Part shown: one piece after another, positions 21,929-31,379 of the stretch
Layout: each line of letters begins with the position of its first letter
How positions within the stretch are numbered: position 1 is the stretch's first letter
Assembly (NCBI GenBank): GCA_963989385.1
Contig: OZ022508.1
Span: 33,502,166 to 33,566,165 of the forward strand
Source: Ctena decussata
Taxonomy: Eukaryota > Mollusca > Bivalvia > Lucinida > Lucinidae
Direction: 5' to 3'
DNA: 64,000 bases
Program-made: the position numbers and the translations under genes
The notes under the pieces: generated by a model
What the model was told of the DNA's origin: nothing
The model's input: the letters and a program-made list of their open reading frames with translations, nothing else
Database searches by the model: none

Positions 21929-22461
21929 CCCCCGACCGAAAGGTTCGGGGGATGTAGCGATGAGCCTGCAGTCCATCCGTCCGTCCGTAAACATTTTCTT
22001 GTCCGCTATATATCTTGAATACCCTGTGGAATATTTTCATGATACTTCACAGTTATGTAGAACAGGTCATGACGATGTGTCGCGTACAAGAATGGTAACT
22101 CTTGCTGTTGTACTTTTTGAGTAATCTCCCCTTTGGTGATTTTTTGGCAGATTCGTGTCTGCTCAGTAACTTGAATACCCTTTGGAATATTTTCATGATA
22201 CTTCACAGAAATGTGGAACAGGTCATGAAGATGTGTCGTGAACAAGAATGACAACTCTTGCTTTCTTTTTGAGTTATTTCCCCTTGATGGTTTTAGGTGT
22301 GATTTCATGTATGCACTATAACTTGAATACCTTTTGGAATATTTTCATGATACTTCACAGATATGTAGAACAGGTCATGATGATGAATGATAATATATTA
22401 CTAATATGTGTTTTGAAGTGCACCCTTTTCACCAAGGCCCATGGGGGTCTTCGGTCGGGGG
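21929..22461. mobile_element. TIR element with CCCCCGACCGAA ends and internal 150-bp repeats
   Basis: CCCCCGACCGAAAGGTTCGG at the left and CTTCGGTCGGGGG at the right are inverted. Inside, a block with TTTTCATGATACTTCACAG ... GAACAGGTCATGA is repeated three times, starting near 22014, 22170 and 22322. Confidence 0.75.
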
Positions 22462-22511
22462 ATTTGCCATCTCTGATGATGACTATTTTTACTTTGCTTG
22501 TGATGGTTATA

Positions 22512-22872
22512 CAGGGGCAATACCAATTTGCCTACCTGCGCTTTTGACCGAGTCAGTCAATTACCATACGTCAGTCATTACCATCAGGAGATGACTTACA
22601 TATAAGCGTTACGCTTACTGTCAGATCCTGTATTGCTTCACTCTATTATTTATATGTATGTATAAAATCTTTGAATAAAATATTGTTTAAACCAATTACC
22701 ATACATGCAAAAGTGGCTGTCGACCAAGACAATCAACAGAACAGCCATTAACAATAGCAGCATGTACCGTTTATATTGGTAATGCTTACGATCGTATTTT
22801 AGGTTGCAAGCACTTTTGTATAGTACAGACTTTGTCGAAAGTACAGATAGGCAAATCGGCATTACCCCAGTG
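22512..22872. repeat. TIR element with CAGGGGCAATACC ends
   Basis: CAGGGGCAATACCAATTTGC and GCAAATCGGCATTACCCCAG are inverted over about 28 bp. The interior shows no gene. Confidence 0.6.
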
Positions 22873-22974
22873 GTTATATCTATGTGATATTTTATATTAG
22901 TTTAACACAGCATACGTTGTGCGCCAATGTGCTCAATGAAACAGGAAGTTATATCATGATAGGTACTGTATAAA

Positions 22975-23180
22975 AATTTTAAAAAATTGGGACACATAAA
23001 ATAATGCCCATAACAATCACGAAAGTTTAGCAGTTTAGTTTTTCAATCCAGTAAAGCATCTCATCTAAAAGATGCAGATGGAATTGCAAACAGTATAGAC
23101 CCTGATCAGACTGCTCAGGAGCAGTCTGATCTGGGTCTGCACTGTTGCTCAGATGTATATGTACTCCAATATTTAGAAAA
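22975..23180 (+). repeat. Repeat with GATCAG stem-loop, copy 2
   Basis: AAAAGATGCAGATGGAATTG precedes a strong stem-loop: GACCCTGATCAGACTGCTC / GAGCAGTCTGATCTGGGTC. Confidence 0.7.
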
Positions 23181-23394
23181 ATTTTCAACAAAAAATTATG
23201 GTAACTCAAGATTTTGACAATGTAATACCAGCTAAAGTCGATTGCGATGGTATATGACTGAGATGGTTTCAGTTCATTTCATCAAAACTGCCTTGACAAG
23301 GTAGTTCAGTTGAAGATGGTAACTTATTCATTAACTTCAAAATATCTCAGATTATCACCAAATAGTGCATGAAAAAAGGCTACAATCATTCACT

Positions 23395-23414
23395 GATGAT
23401 GATGATGATGATGA
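23395..23414. repeat. (GAT)n microsatellite
   Basis: Tandem GAT repeats just downstream of the TRIM stop codon. Confidence 0.8.
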
Positions 23415-23456
23415 CAAGGATGCACAGACCCAATGCGGAATGACATGCTTAATCCA

Positions 23457-25520
23457 CTACGTTAGACTAAACCGGCTCACTGCTCGATCACTCCAAAAAT
23501 AATCTTTATTTTTATGAATAATTACAAAAGAAGTTCCATTATCATTAAAGCTTAACGCTTTTGGCCTTTCTGGACAGCCGTCTTTGACAACACGAATAGG
23601 CAGACCAGTATCAGACATAATATGTATACAATTCCTGCTCATGTCACAGACATAAATATTCCCATCCCCATCTACCCCTACCCCTGTAGGCTGTTGAAGC
23701 TCATCATGCTTGTATACAAACTTTGGATTGCCTTTGAAATCAAAACAGTACACTGCCTTATCTGTGGTACACGGTTGTATGACATGTGACCTCTTCTCGT
23801 CTATAGCCATGTGATCGAATGTCTTCAGGACACGTCCGGATTTATCGCGATCGAAATATACTCTCATTTCCTGACAATAAGAACTAGGTGATATGACACC
23901 AAATGCCACAGGATCTGTCCAGGATACAGCTATATCACCATTATTGAATCCGTACAATGCCTTTGGAGTGTAAGTAGTACTCAATTCTCCTATAATTTTC
24001 AAATTTTGAGTTACAGCCACAAGGTATAGTTTCTTCTGCTCAGGTACACTTACGGCCACAATGCCGTCTTTAACGTAAGCAGCGCTACATGGTTTTCTTG
24101 TCTGATCCTTCTGTTTAGTGTTGTAAGTCATGAATTCTAATGATGCTGTTTCCATGTAGGCATCGTTGACAAGATAACAAAGCCCATTTATTTCATCAAT
24201 GAGCAAAAGGCCTCTTGGAAGACACAGCACATTGGAATATAAACGTCTTTCTCCCAGTATAGGCAAGTTTCTTATTTCACGACCAGTTTTTGTATTGTTA
24301 CAGAATCTTAGTAGTTGCCTTCCAGTATATTTGGGAATCGCCAGTTCACTCTCAGTTTCTTGTATGGTGGCCATTTCCTCAGTTTTATTGATACGTAGCT
24401 TTGCAAACTTACTTAACAGGCTTCCAACTTTAAGGTCAAATCCATGGCATTTAAACTCATGAATACATGTAGTGTCAAGTAGCATTCTTTCATATTTAGT
24501 GAAGTCTTCTCGTACTTTGCAGATAACTGCTTCCACAAAAGTGCCTGTATGTAAACCTGAGCTCTTCTGATTCATCTTCTCTAACAACGAGCTGAAAGCG
24601 AGCAACTTATCAATAACTTCTTGCACTCTCTGAACGTCTGATTCTACCACCAAAGAATGTTTCTTGGTTAATGCTCTACAATCCTGAGTTATAGTTTCCT
24701 CCAGCGCGTCAAACAATTGGTTAACGTTTGCTCTCATGTCCCTTATCTTTAGAACAATACTTTCAGTGTCGGGCTTATTCTCAGTTTTACCTTTTCTTAA
24801 TGTTTCAATGATCGTCTCACCGTAAGCAATTAACCCATTTATATCTTCTTTTAGCTTCCTACAGTGTCCATCATTATCTTCCTTGGAGGAGGGTTGATTT
24901 TTAAGCTCAGCCACTTTCTTGCATGTTCTGTGATTCACAAAGGCACAAGTTGGACAGCACAGTTTCTTTTCATCCTCACATATCCAAGTCACAGTTTTGC
25001 CTGGGTGCTCTGGGCATGCTAGATATTCAGCCATCATCCGAGTAAAACTGCATTCAGTTTTGTCTTTGTCATCTTGATTTATTTCGATGAAACTGTGGTC
25101 TTGTACAGCTCTTACAGAATGAAACAATTTACAGCAAGCTTCACAGAATACCCCCTGACAATCGAAACAGTAGTTTACGGCTATACTAGATTGTTTCGAT
25201 TCCTTACATAGAAAACAAAGATCCATGTTTTCATGTTTGTCATCCGTCTTTTCATCTGAAACAGCAACACAGCCTGAATCCAGCGACTGAATCCATTCTA
25301 GCAAGTCCTGGTTGTTTCGATTGTACGGGTTTTCAACGCGGCAAACGGGGCACTGAAATCTACTTTCACTTTCGATTTCGGTGTTCTGTTTGGACAAATA
25401 ATTTAAAATACAGTTTTCACAAAATACATGTCTACAAGCAGGAAGTTTCCTCGGCTCAACAAACTGTTCAAAACAGATGGGACACTTTTGTGAGTCTTCC
25501 CCAGCACTGGATGTAGCCAT
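23457..25520 (-). CDS. TRIM-family RING E3 ubiquitin ligase with NHL-like C-terminus
   Basis: Intronless, 687 aa from the ATG at 25520 (purine at -3, G at +4). An open frame upstream begins with TTG, so the ATG was preferred. A C3HC4 RING has C13, C16, C29, H31, C34, C37, C57 and C60 (KCPICFEQF ... CRHVFCENC ... CPVC). B-box 1 spans about 102-142 (CFLC ... CFDC ... CEACC). B-box 2 spans about 169-200 (CPEHPGKTVTWIC ... CCPTC ... H..C). A helical, probably coiled-coil stretch follows to about 360. The C-terminal ~270 residues look like an NHL-type beta-propeller; the clearest repeat is QPTGVGVDGDGNIYVCDMSR. By family, such proteins transfer ubiquitin through the RING/E2 and bind substrates or RNA with the propeller. 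Intronless TRIM genes of this plan (TRIM2/3/45/56/71-like) are numerous in bivalves and often linked to innate immunity; the substrate here is unknown. Confidence 0.92.
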   Translation of the reverse strand: MATSSAGEDSQKCPICFEQFVEPRKLPACRHVFCENCILNYLSKQNTEIESESRFQCPVCRVENPYNRNNQDLLEWIQSLDSGCVAVSDEKTDDKHENMDLCFLCKESKQSSIAVNYCFDCQGVFCEACCKLFHSVRAVQDHSFIEINQDDKDKTECSFTRMMAEYLACPEHPGKTVTWICEDEKKLCCPTCAFVNHRTCKKVAELKNQPSSKEDNDGHCRKLKEDINGLIAYGETIIETLRKGKTENKPDTESIVLKIRDMRANVNQLFDALEETITQDCRALTKKHSLVVESDVQRVQEVIDKLLAFSSLLEKMNQKSSGLHTGTFVEAVICKVREDFTKYERMLLDTTCIHEFKCHGFDLKVGSLLSKFAKLRINKTEEMATIQETESELAIPKYTGRQLLRFCNNTKTGREIRNLPILGERRLYSNVLCLPRGLLLIDEINGLCYLVNDAYMETASLEFMTYNTKQKDQTRKPCSAAYVKDGIVAVSVPEQKKLYLVAVTQNLKIIGELSTTYTPKALYGFNNGDIAVSWTDPVAFGVISPSSYCQEMRVYFDRDKSGRVLKTFDHMAIDEKRSHVIQPCTTDKAVYCFDFKGNPKFVYKHDELQQPTGVGVDGDGNIYVCDMSRNCIHIMSDTGLPIRVVKDGCPERPKALSFNDNGTSFVIIHKNKDYFWSDRAVSRFSLT

Positions 25521-25654
25521 AACTTGAAATATTTTGTCCAAACACGGTCAATATAAACGTCCCGTTTTAAAGTCAAACCGGTGACTGAAACATTATCTAT
25601 TCGCCGTTTTATCTTGGCTTACTCGTCTTCAATTAAGAATTGAAATTTGATTTT

Positions 25655-25770
25655 CAGCGTTCATCGTGTGATGAAGCCAGTGGACGGAGCTAAAATTCCA
25701 TGAAGCGCGAAGCGCTTCTTGTAAAATTTTAGCGACGACCACTGGCTTCTTCACACGCACGTCTGCTGCA
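25655..25770. repeat. Imperfect inverted repeat
   Basis: GATGAAGCCAGTGGACG ... CGACCACTGGCTTCTTCACA form opposed arms around GAAGCGCGAAGCGCTTC. A related fold is at 48955-49045. Confidence 0.55.
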
Positions 25771-25984
25771 AGATCTTGGAGTGTAAGGATAAGCCCGTCT
25801 CTTGCGAAATCCATGCTGTTGATCAGACAAGGTGCCATGAGCCTCGAGGTGCTTCATTTATATTTGACTGTGCAAAATGTGTTCCATCACCTTGCTGCAT
25901 ACTGGTCAGGGAGATCGGTCTGTAGTTAGCTGGACTACTACGATCGCCTTTCTTGAAGATTGGAGTCACATGTGCTAGTCTTCA
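25755..25984 (-). pseudogene. LINE reverse transcriptase relic
   Basis: On the minus strand it reads LAHVTPIFKKGDRSSPANYR then PISLTSM, then after a frameshift VMEHILHSQI, a stop, MKHLEAHGTLSDQQHGFRKR, another shift, and LILTLQDLAADV. These are the fingers/palm start of a LINE reverse transcriptase. It is a third, separate RT lineage in this window. It lies just upstream of the TRIM gene, tail-first. Confidence 0.8.
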
Positions 25985-26555
25985 GAACGCGGTCCATTTT
26001 GGAATTCCAAATTCGACAGCACTATTTTGAGATAGGTTATTGTCGCTACCCAGTGTCAAAATTACGATTGTGGGTGCTTACCGACAGAGCTTACTTATTC
26101 ATGAAAGTTATTGTCAAATCTTCAACTAGAGACATATAACAAAACACACTTCCATTTAATCTGCGCCGATTATCTTATTTTAAAGATTTTTCTTGTGTGA
26201 TGATTATTTAGATTCTATATCTTGTCACTGCAGTTATAGCCTAACTGCCTTTTAGTATTTTCTTGAGATTTTCATCATCAGTTTGTCCAAGCTGTGAATT
26301 GTTGCAAAACTATTTTTTTTTTTTGCACAACTAAGTTTGGGTCAATGTTTGTTTTCCTACAGCGTCCCAGTTTTTTTTCTGACAATTTCATGCTACAATC
26401 AGAGTCTTAGTTTGGACTTTAGATGCTACTGATCGTTAAATTAAACCTGGCCAAAGATGAGAAGATGAAAACATTCGCGATTTACGGATATATAAGATAT
26501 GTTGTTGCTTCTAAATGGATAATTAGTTTGAACTTATTTTGTCTCCCTCCTAACA
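25985..26555. other. No gene seen
   Basis: AT-rich unique sequence. Confidence 0.4.
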
Positions 26556-26557
26556 GG

Positions 26558-26690
26558 GGCTTTTCTTAAAGGACAGAATTTGCTCTCTAGAGAGAGCAAA
26601 TTCTTTCCTTTAAGAAAAGCCCCTTTCTGGGATAGCGTGTATCTACTCGAGAAGCGAGTACAATTTCGCAAAAATTATCCCCCTTTGCGA
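26558..26690. repeat. Hairpin MITE, AGCAAATTCTTTCCTTT family, partial
   Basis: GGGGCTTTTCTTAAAGGACA / CTTTCCTTTAAGAAAAGCCCC with AGAATTTGCTCTCTAGAGAG at the centre; the stem is almost perfect. Confidence 0.7.
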
Positions 26691-26699
26691 AACATCTGG

Positions 26700-26945
26700 T
26701 TGTTGTTGTGTTATTGTTTTACGTCCACTGTAAACAGCTATGGTCATGTCGGGACTGTCAATTTACCCAACCACACTATTCCTGGGCAGGCTTGGTCTTC
26801 TTCAGTGGTTAACCAGTACCAAGTGCACTTACTTTCGCCAGTATCTGACCTTCTTGAACCAGTGAAAGGGGAAACGAAAGCAAGTGATCGGACCAGGTAT
26901 GAAACCCTGGACCTCTGGCTCTTGAGTCAAAAGTCTTTCCTCTTC
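26700..26945 (-). repeat. tRNA-derived SINE family A, antisense copy
   Basis: Antisense to 32384-32655: TTTTACGTCCACTGTAAACA, GGTCATGTCGGGACTGTCAA, CCACACTATTCCTGGGCAGG, AAGTGCACTTACTTTCGCCA and a degraded tRNA-like head near 26885-26935 (GGTATGAAACCCTGGACCTC). Confidence 0.8.
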
Positions 26946-27203
26946 TTTTTCTCTTCGCTGTCATACTGTGTTTCTATTTACACGCATGCATGCAGATCAA
27001 GTCAGCTCTGATGCCCGTATTGGGCTAATAGTAAAACAAAATCAGGAATCTTGGTACATGTACCGCACATGTACCGCAACGATGACTGATTCACCCCTAT
27101 ACAAAGTCACAAGTGCTATGCAGTCACTATAACTGTACACTTCTGTTCTGGCTGGGTTACATAATGTGCATATGAAAATATGTTACAGGAATAAAGAACG
27201 TTT
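26946..27203. other. No gene seen
   Basis: Contains a short direct duplication TGTACCGCACATGTACCGCA at about 27059. Confidence 0.35.
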
Positions 27204-27664
27204 GTCACCCCGCAAGATGTTATAAAAGCACAACATGTTATAAAATTTATAACAACGCAAACTGTTATAACTTTATAACATTTTGCGTCGAATTCGACGC
27301 AAAATGTTCTAAAGTTATAACATTTTGCGTTCCTATAATTGTTATAACATTTTTCGTTGTTATTACATTTTGCGGGGTGAAGAAATTTATAACATTTTGC
27401 GTTTTAATAGCATTGAGGTTTGACGCAAAATGTTATAAAGTTATAACATTTTGCTTTCCTATAATTATTATAACATTATGCGTTCTTATAAGGTTATAAC
27501 ATTTTAAGGGGGTGGGGAGGGGATGTGGGTGGATGAAGAAGTTTATAACATTTTATGGTTGAATTAGTTTAGAGATTCGACGCAACATGTTATAAAGTTA
27601 TAACAATTTGCGTTGCTATAAGTTTTATAACATTTTGCGTTTTTATAACATTTTGCGGGGTGAC
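27204..27664. mobile_element. TIR element built from TTATAACATTTTGCG units
   Basis: Ends GTCACCCCGCAAGATGTTAT / TAACATTTTGCGGGGTGAC are inverted. The whole 460-bp interior is made of TTATAACATTTTGCG and its reverse complement CGCAAAATGTTATAA in alternating orientation, so many nested hairpins are possible. Confidence 0.85.
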
Positions 27665-27719
27665 ACACATTCACTAAATATGATTTTATAAGTTATGTGA
27701 ATACTTGTTGGGCCAGCAT

Positions 27720-28655
27720 TTTTCGAAGACGGGTCGTATTATGCCGCACTTTCGTCTGCCTGTCTGTCTGTCGCAGTCCATTAACCTTTTATGTCCGCTC
27801 CAAATCTCTTTAACCTTTTGAAAGATTTTTTGAAACTTGGGTCAAATGTTCACCTTATCGAGAGGATGTGCAGAACTAATGTTTCAACTATGTCCGACAA
27901 AGGTCAAGGTCACACTTAGAGGTCGAAGTTTAAAAGGTAACATTTTATGCCCACTCCATATCTCAAAAACCGTTTAGGATTTCTTGATGAAAATTTGTAC
28001 AAATATAAGTCAGACGATGTGCAAAGAAAAAGAACAATAATCCTAGTTTCAGTTTTAACGGAACTGTGCTCCTTTGTGTTTTTCGTACAGCAACTTCACA
28101 TTAGCTTCGTGTGTGCTATATATCTTTTAGACCGTTTGAGATTTCTTCACAAAAATATGCACAAATATAAATCAATATCAGATAATATGCAAAGAAAAAC
28201 AACCCTAACCCCCTTTCAGTTTTAACGGAATTATGCCCCACTGATTTTTTTCGTACAGTAAATTTATATTAGCTTTGTGTCCACTCCATATCTACATAAT
28301 TCCTCGACAGATTTTCTTGAAACCTTGGTAGAATGTTTGCCTTAACAAGACAATGTGCAGAACTTATATTTCAACAGTGTCTGGCAAAGGCCAAGGTCAC
28401 ACTTAGAGGTTGAAGTTTAAAAGATAATATTTCTCTCGAAAGCCGTTTAAGATTTCTCGATGAAAGTTTGTACATATATAAAACACCATCAGACGATGTG
28501 CAGAGAAAAAAGCCATAACTCTACTTTCAGTTTTAATGGAATTATGCCCCATTGTATTTAGCGTATAGTAATTTTGTATTACCTTCATGGCCGCTCCATA
28601 TCTTTTAAACCATTTAAGAGCGGTTCATGAGAGTTTGCACAAGTATAAAACACTA
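27720..28655 (+). repeat. Long dispersed repeat with internal duplicated ~485-bp units
   Basis: The block GTGCAGAACT ... AAGGTCAAGGTCACACTTAG occurs near 27869 and again near 28352. The motif CCACTCCATATCT / CCGCTCCATATCT recurs at 27952, 28279 and 28587. The frames within it are repeat artefacts. Confidence 0.7.
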
Positions 28656-28659
28656 CCAC

Positions 28660-28767
28660 CCCAGCAGGTACGTGACGTTAAAATGACGTCATACTGACGT
28701 CGATGCGACGTAATGACGTCGCATCGACGTCAGTATGACGCCATTTTGACGTCATGTGCCTGCTGGG
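28660..28767. repeat. Palindromic MITE with GACGTC units
   Basis: CCCAGCAGGTACGTGACGTT ... AATGACGTCGCATCGACG ... GACGTCATGTGCCTGCTGGG folds back fully; close relative of 2746-2850. Confidence 0.85.
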
Positions 28768-28796
28768 ACACAATGTGTAGAGAAAAGAAACCATAA

Positions 28797-29046
28797 CCCT
28801 TATTTTATGGGGTGGTGGTCGGGCGATGGTGCTGGTTATAGCTTCCAGTGCCGGAGCGTCTTACTTATTTTGGATAAAAGTAGGGCAAGGGCCTATTGTG
28901 CTTGCAGTGGGTGCGGGCGGGGGTTGTTTGGATTTTTTTCTCTTCCATCATTTTTCTTTCTCTCACTCTGTGAGACGGCCGGTATAGATTTAAATACTGT
29001 CTCAAAGGGCCGTTAAACCCAAAACAACCAACCAACCAACCAACCA
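28797..29046 (+). repeat. AACC-tailed SINE-like retroposon, full copy
   Basis: TTATGGGGTGGTGGTCGG, GGGCAAGGGCCTATTGTGCT, TCTCACTCTGTGAGACGGCC, GGGCCGTTAAACCCAAAACA then a tandem AACC tail (about 29025-29044). The tail form is typical of retroposons. No clear tRNA head is seen. Confidence 0.75.
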
Positions 29047-29659
29047 GTTTCAGAATTGATAGAAGCATTCCCCTTTGTATATTTCTTGCAGTGATTTCAT
29101 GTCTGCACCCTAACTTTTACACTATATAACAATTTGATTTATTTTGTACAAATAATATGGCATTATCAGACTCTTCTTGAAGTTTTCAGTGCAGAATTTG
29201 ACTCTTTGTATAATTTTTATTGTGATTTCATACCTGCCTCACTATTAAAGATTTCAGTTACTGACAAAGTCCTGTCGGCTCTTGTTTCCATTCCTTCTTA
29301 AAACCCCAACGGGTTTATATTGCCACGCTCAGATGAGCTCTAGTTGATTGATTTAAGGAAATTTTTAAACCTTTTCAGTTAGGGGACGAAAGAAAGATGA
29401 AACAACTTGGGTCGATAAAATAAAAATAATTTTCGATCAAAATTACAGGTGAAATAAATAAATTTGACCCCAAAATGTGGTGAGTCGAGACAAAAATATC
29501 AAACATGTAATTCTATTTTTCCAGAGAGACTTAAATTCTAGGTAGGTATTTCCATAAATCGGTAAATAAAAACCTGCCGGCATAAATGATTTGTCTTTTG
29601 ATTTGATGTAGCCTGCATGCAGGCACAACGTACGTCATTTGCCAGCTTTTAACTACCTG
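29047..29659. other. 3' flank of the CRAL-TRIO gene; nothing else recognised
   Basis: The 3' UTR must start at 29659 going down. I did not find a convincing polyadenylation signal. Confidence 0.3.
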
Positions 29660-31308
29660 TCAAAGACTGAGTTTTCTATAAGAGGTCTGCGGAACTTCTA
29701 ACTGCGCCCTGGCTTCTTTATCCACGCCGTACCTGCCGCAGTTTAAGCATTTCACGTGGGCAACAACTTCAGGTTTAGTGAATTCTTTCAGCATATTGTC
29801 TGAAACAGTAATATAGGGTTCACAAAAAGTAGGGAATATTAAGATATTAAAAATTGTATAAATTAGAAAACATATCAAATCCATCTGAAACGGCAAGTGT
29901 CAATCAGAAAAATATTCGATTAAACATTTTGCATTACAATTTTGATGATATATCCTGTCATGTGATCTGCGTGTAATTCGTTTTAGACAGGGGGTCGACA
30001 CCCAATTTTCACACGAATCTGCCACAAAAACAAATCCCTTTCAGATTACAAAATTAACACAAAACACTCGTTTTGATTCATTTAACAAGCTGAAAATTGC
30101 TTTTACGCGCTGTTTCATAAAAATAAAGAGTGCAAGCCATAAACGTGTTAATTTTTCGGTGACTCGATGTACCTGTACGATTTTTGTTTTCTGGTTTTCT
30201 TCCCAAAATGACCGTTTTGAAGAAGAAAAACAATCTTTTAGCATACAAAACTTAAAAGTGCATTGAAAAGTTAGCCTAGTTGAAAAATTTGAATAAATTT
30301 TTGTTCGAATTTACCACATTTTTGTCCTGACCCCTTGTCTGAAACTAACTGTATGCAGATCACGTGACAGGAAATATCGTCCAAACTTTCATAAAAAGTG
30401 TCTTAACGGATGTTTATCTTATCGATACTATGCATTTCATATGGATATCACATTAGTTGTATATGCTACAATTTTTCAAACCTGAATATCCCCTACTTTT
30501 TGTGAACCGTATATATACAATATGATCAGTATTCCCAATTTCCACGTCGTCTGAAACATACTGAGATTACATGTTTTGGTCTCTACGTTCACGGAACAGG
30601 GAGTCATTTTTACAGTTTTATAATAATTGAGCCGCGACGTGAGAAAACCAACAAAGTGGTTGTGTGCCCACGGTGCAAACTCAGATCAGCCTGGGCTTCC
30701 GCCCAGTCTGACCAGAGTTTTCGCTGTCCGCATGGAGGTAGCTTAGACACTTAGCTACCCATTACGCTCTTAGGGAAAAGCCTGATCAGACTAAACGGAT
30801 GTCCAGGTCGATCTGAGTCTGCGCAATGCGCACAACCACTTTGTTGGTTTTCTCGTGTCGTGGCTCAATATTATGGTGAAAAAGCATGAAGTGGTCCAGA
30901 AGCATACTTAGCATATTTTGCCTAGCGTCCCAAGGACAATGTAAACAGTGCAGAACGCGGCTTCTGATCAGGATCTACAGTTTTTGCATAAAATCACAGC
31001 AATTTCTACAGAAAGGAGTTAAAAAACAATACCAGACTCCCCTAATATGATCCCGGTTTAGTGAACTGTTGCTTTGCTTCATCTAGAATATGGTACCCAA
31101 GAAAAAAAACTAGAATTTTTGTATGTGTGGTGTAGCCTGGCAACCCAGCCGTAGGCAAATAAGTAGAATCGTTGAAATCTGGATCTCTAAACTATGGTAT
31201 CAAGGTTAGGTGCAGTAGTGGTGGTGGTCGTGGTGTGTGCGTGTGTGTGTGTGTGTGTGTGGTACCGGACAGTGGTGGTGGATGGTGGTGGTGGTGGTGG
31301 TGGTGTGT

Positions 31309-31379
<71 letters not shown>

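Noticed and set aside
25521..25541. Upstream extension of the TRIM protein by 7 residues
   Set aside because: The first codon would be TTG; the ATG at 25520 has good context and sits just before the RING.
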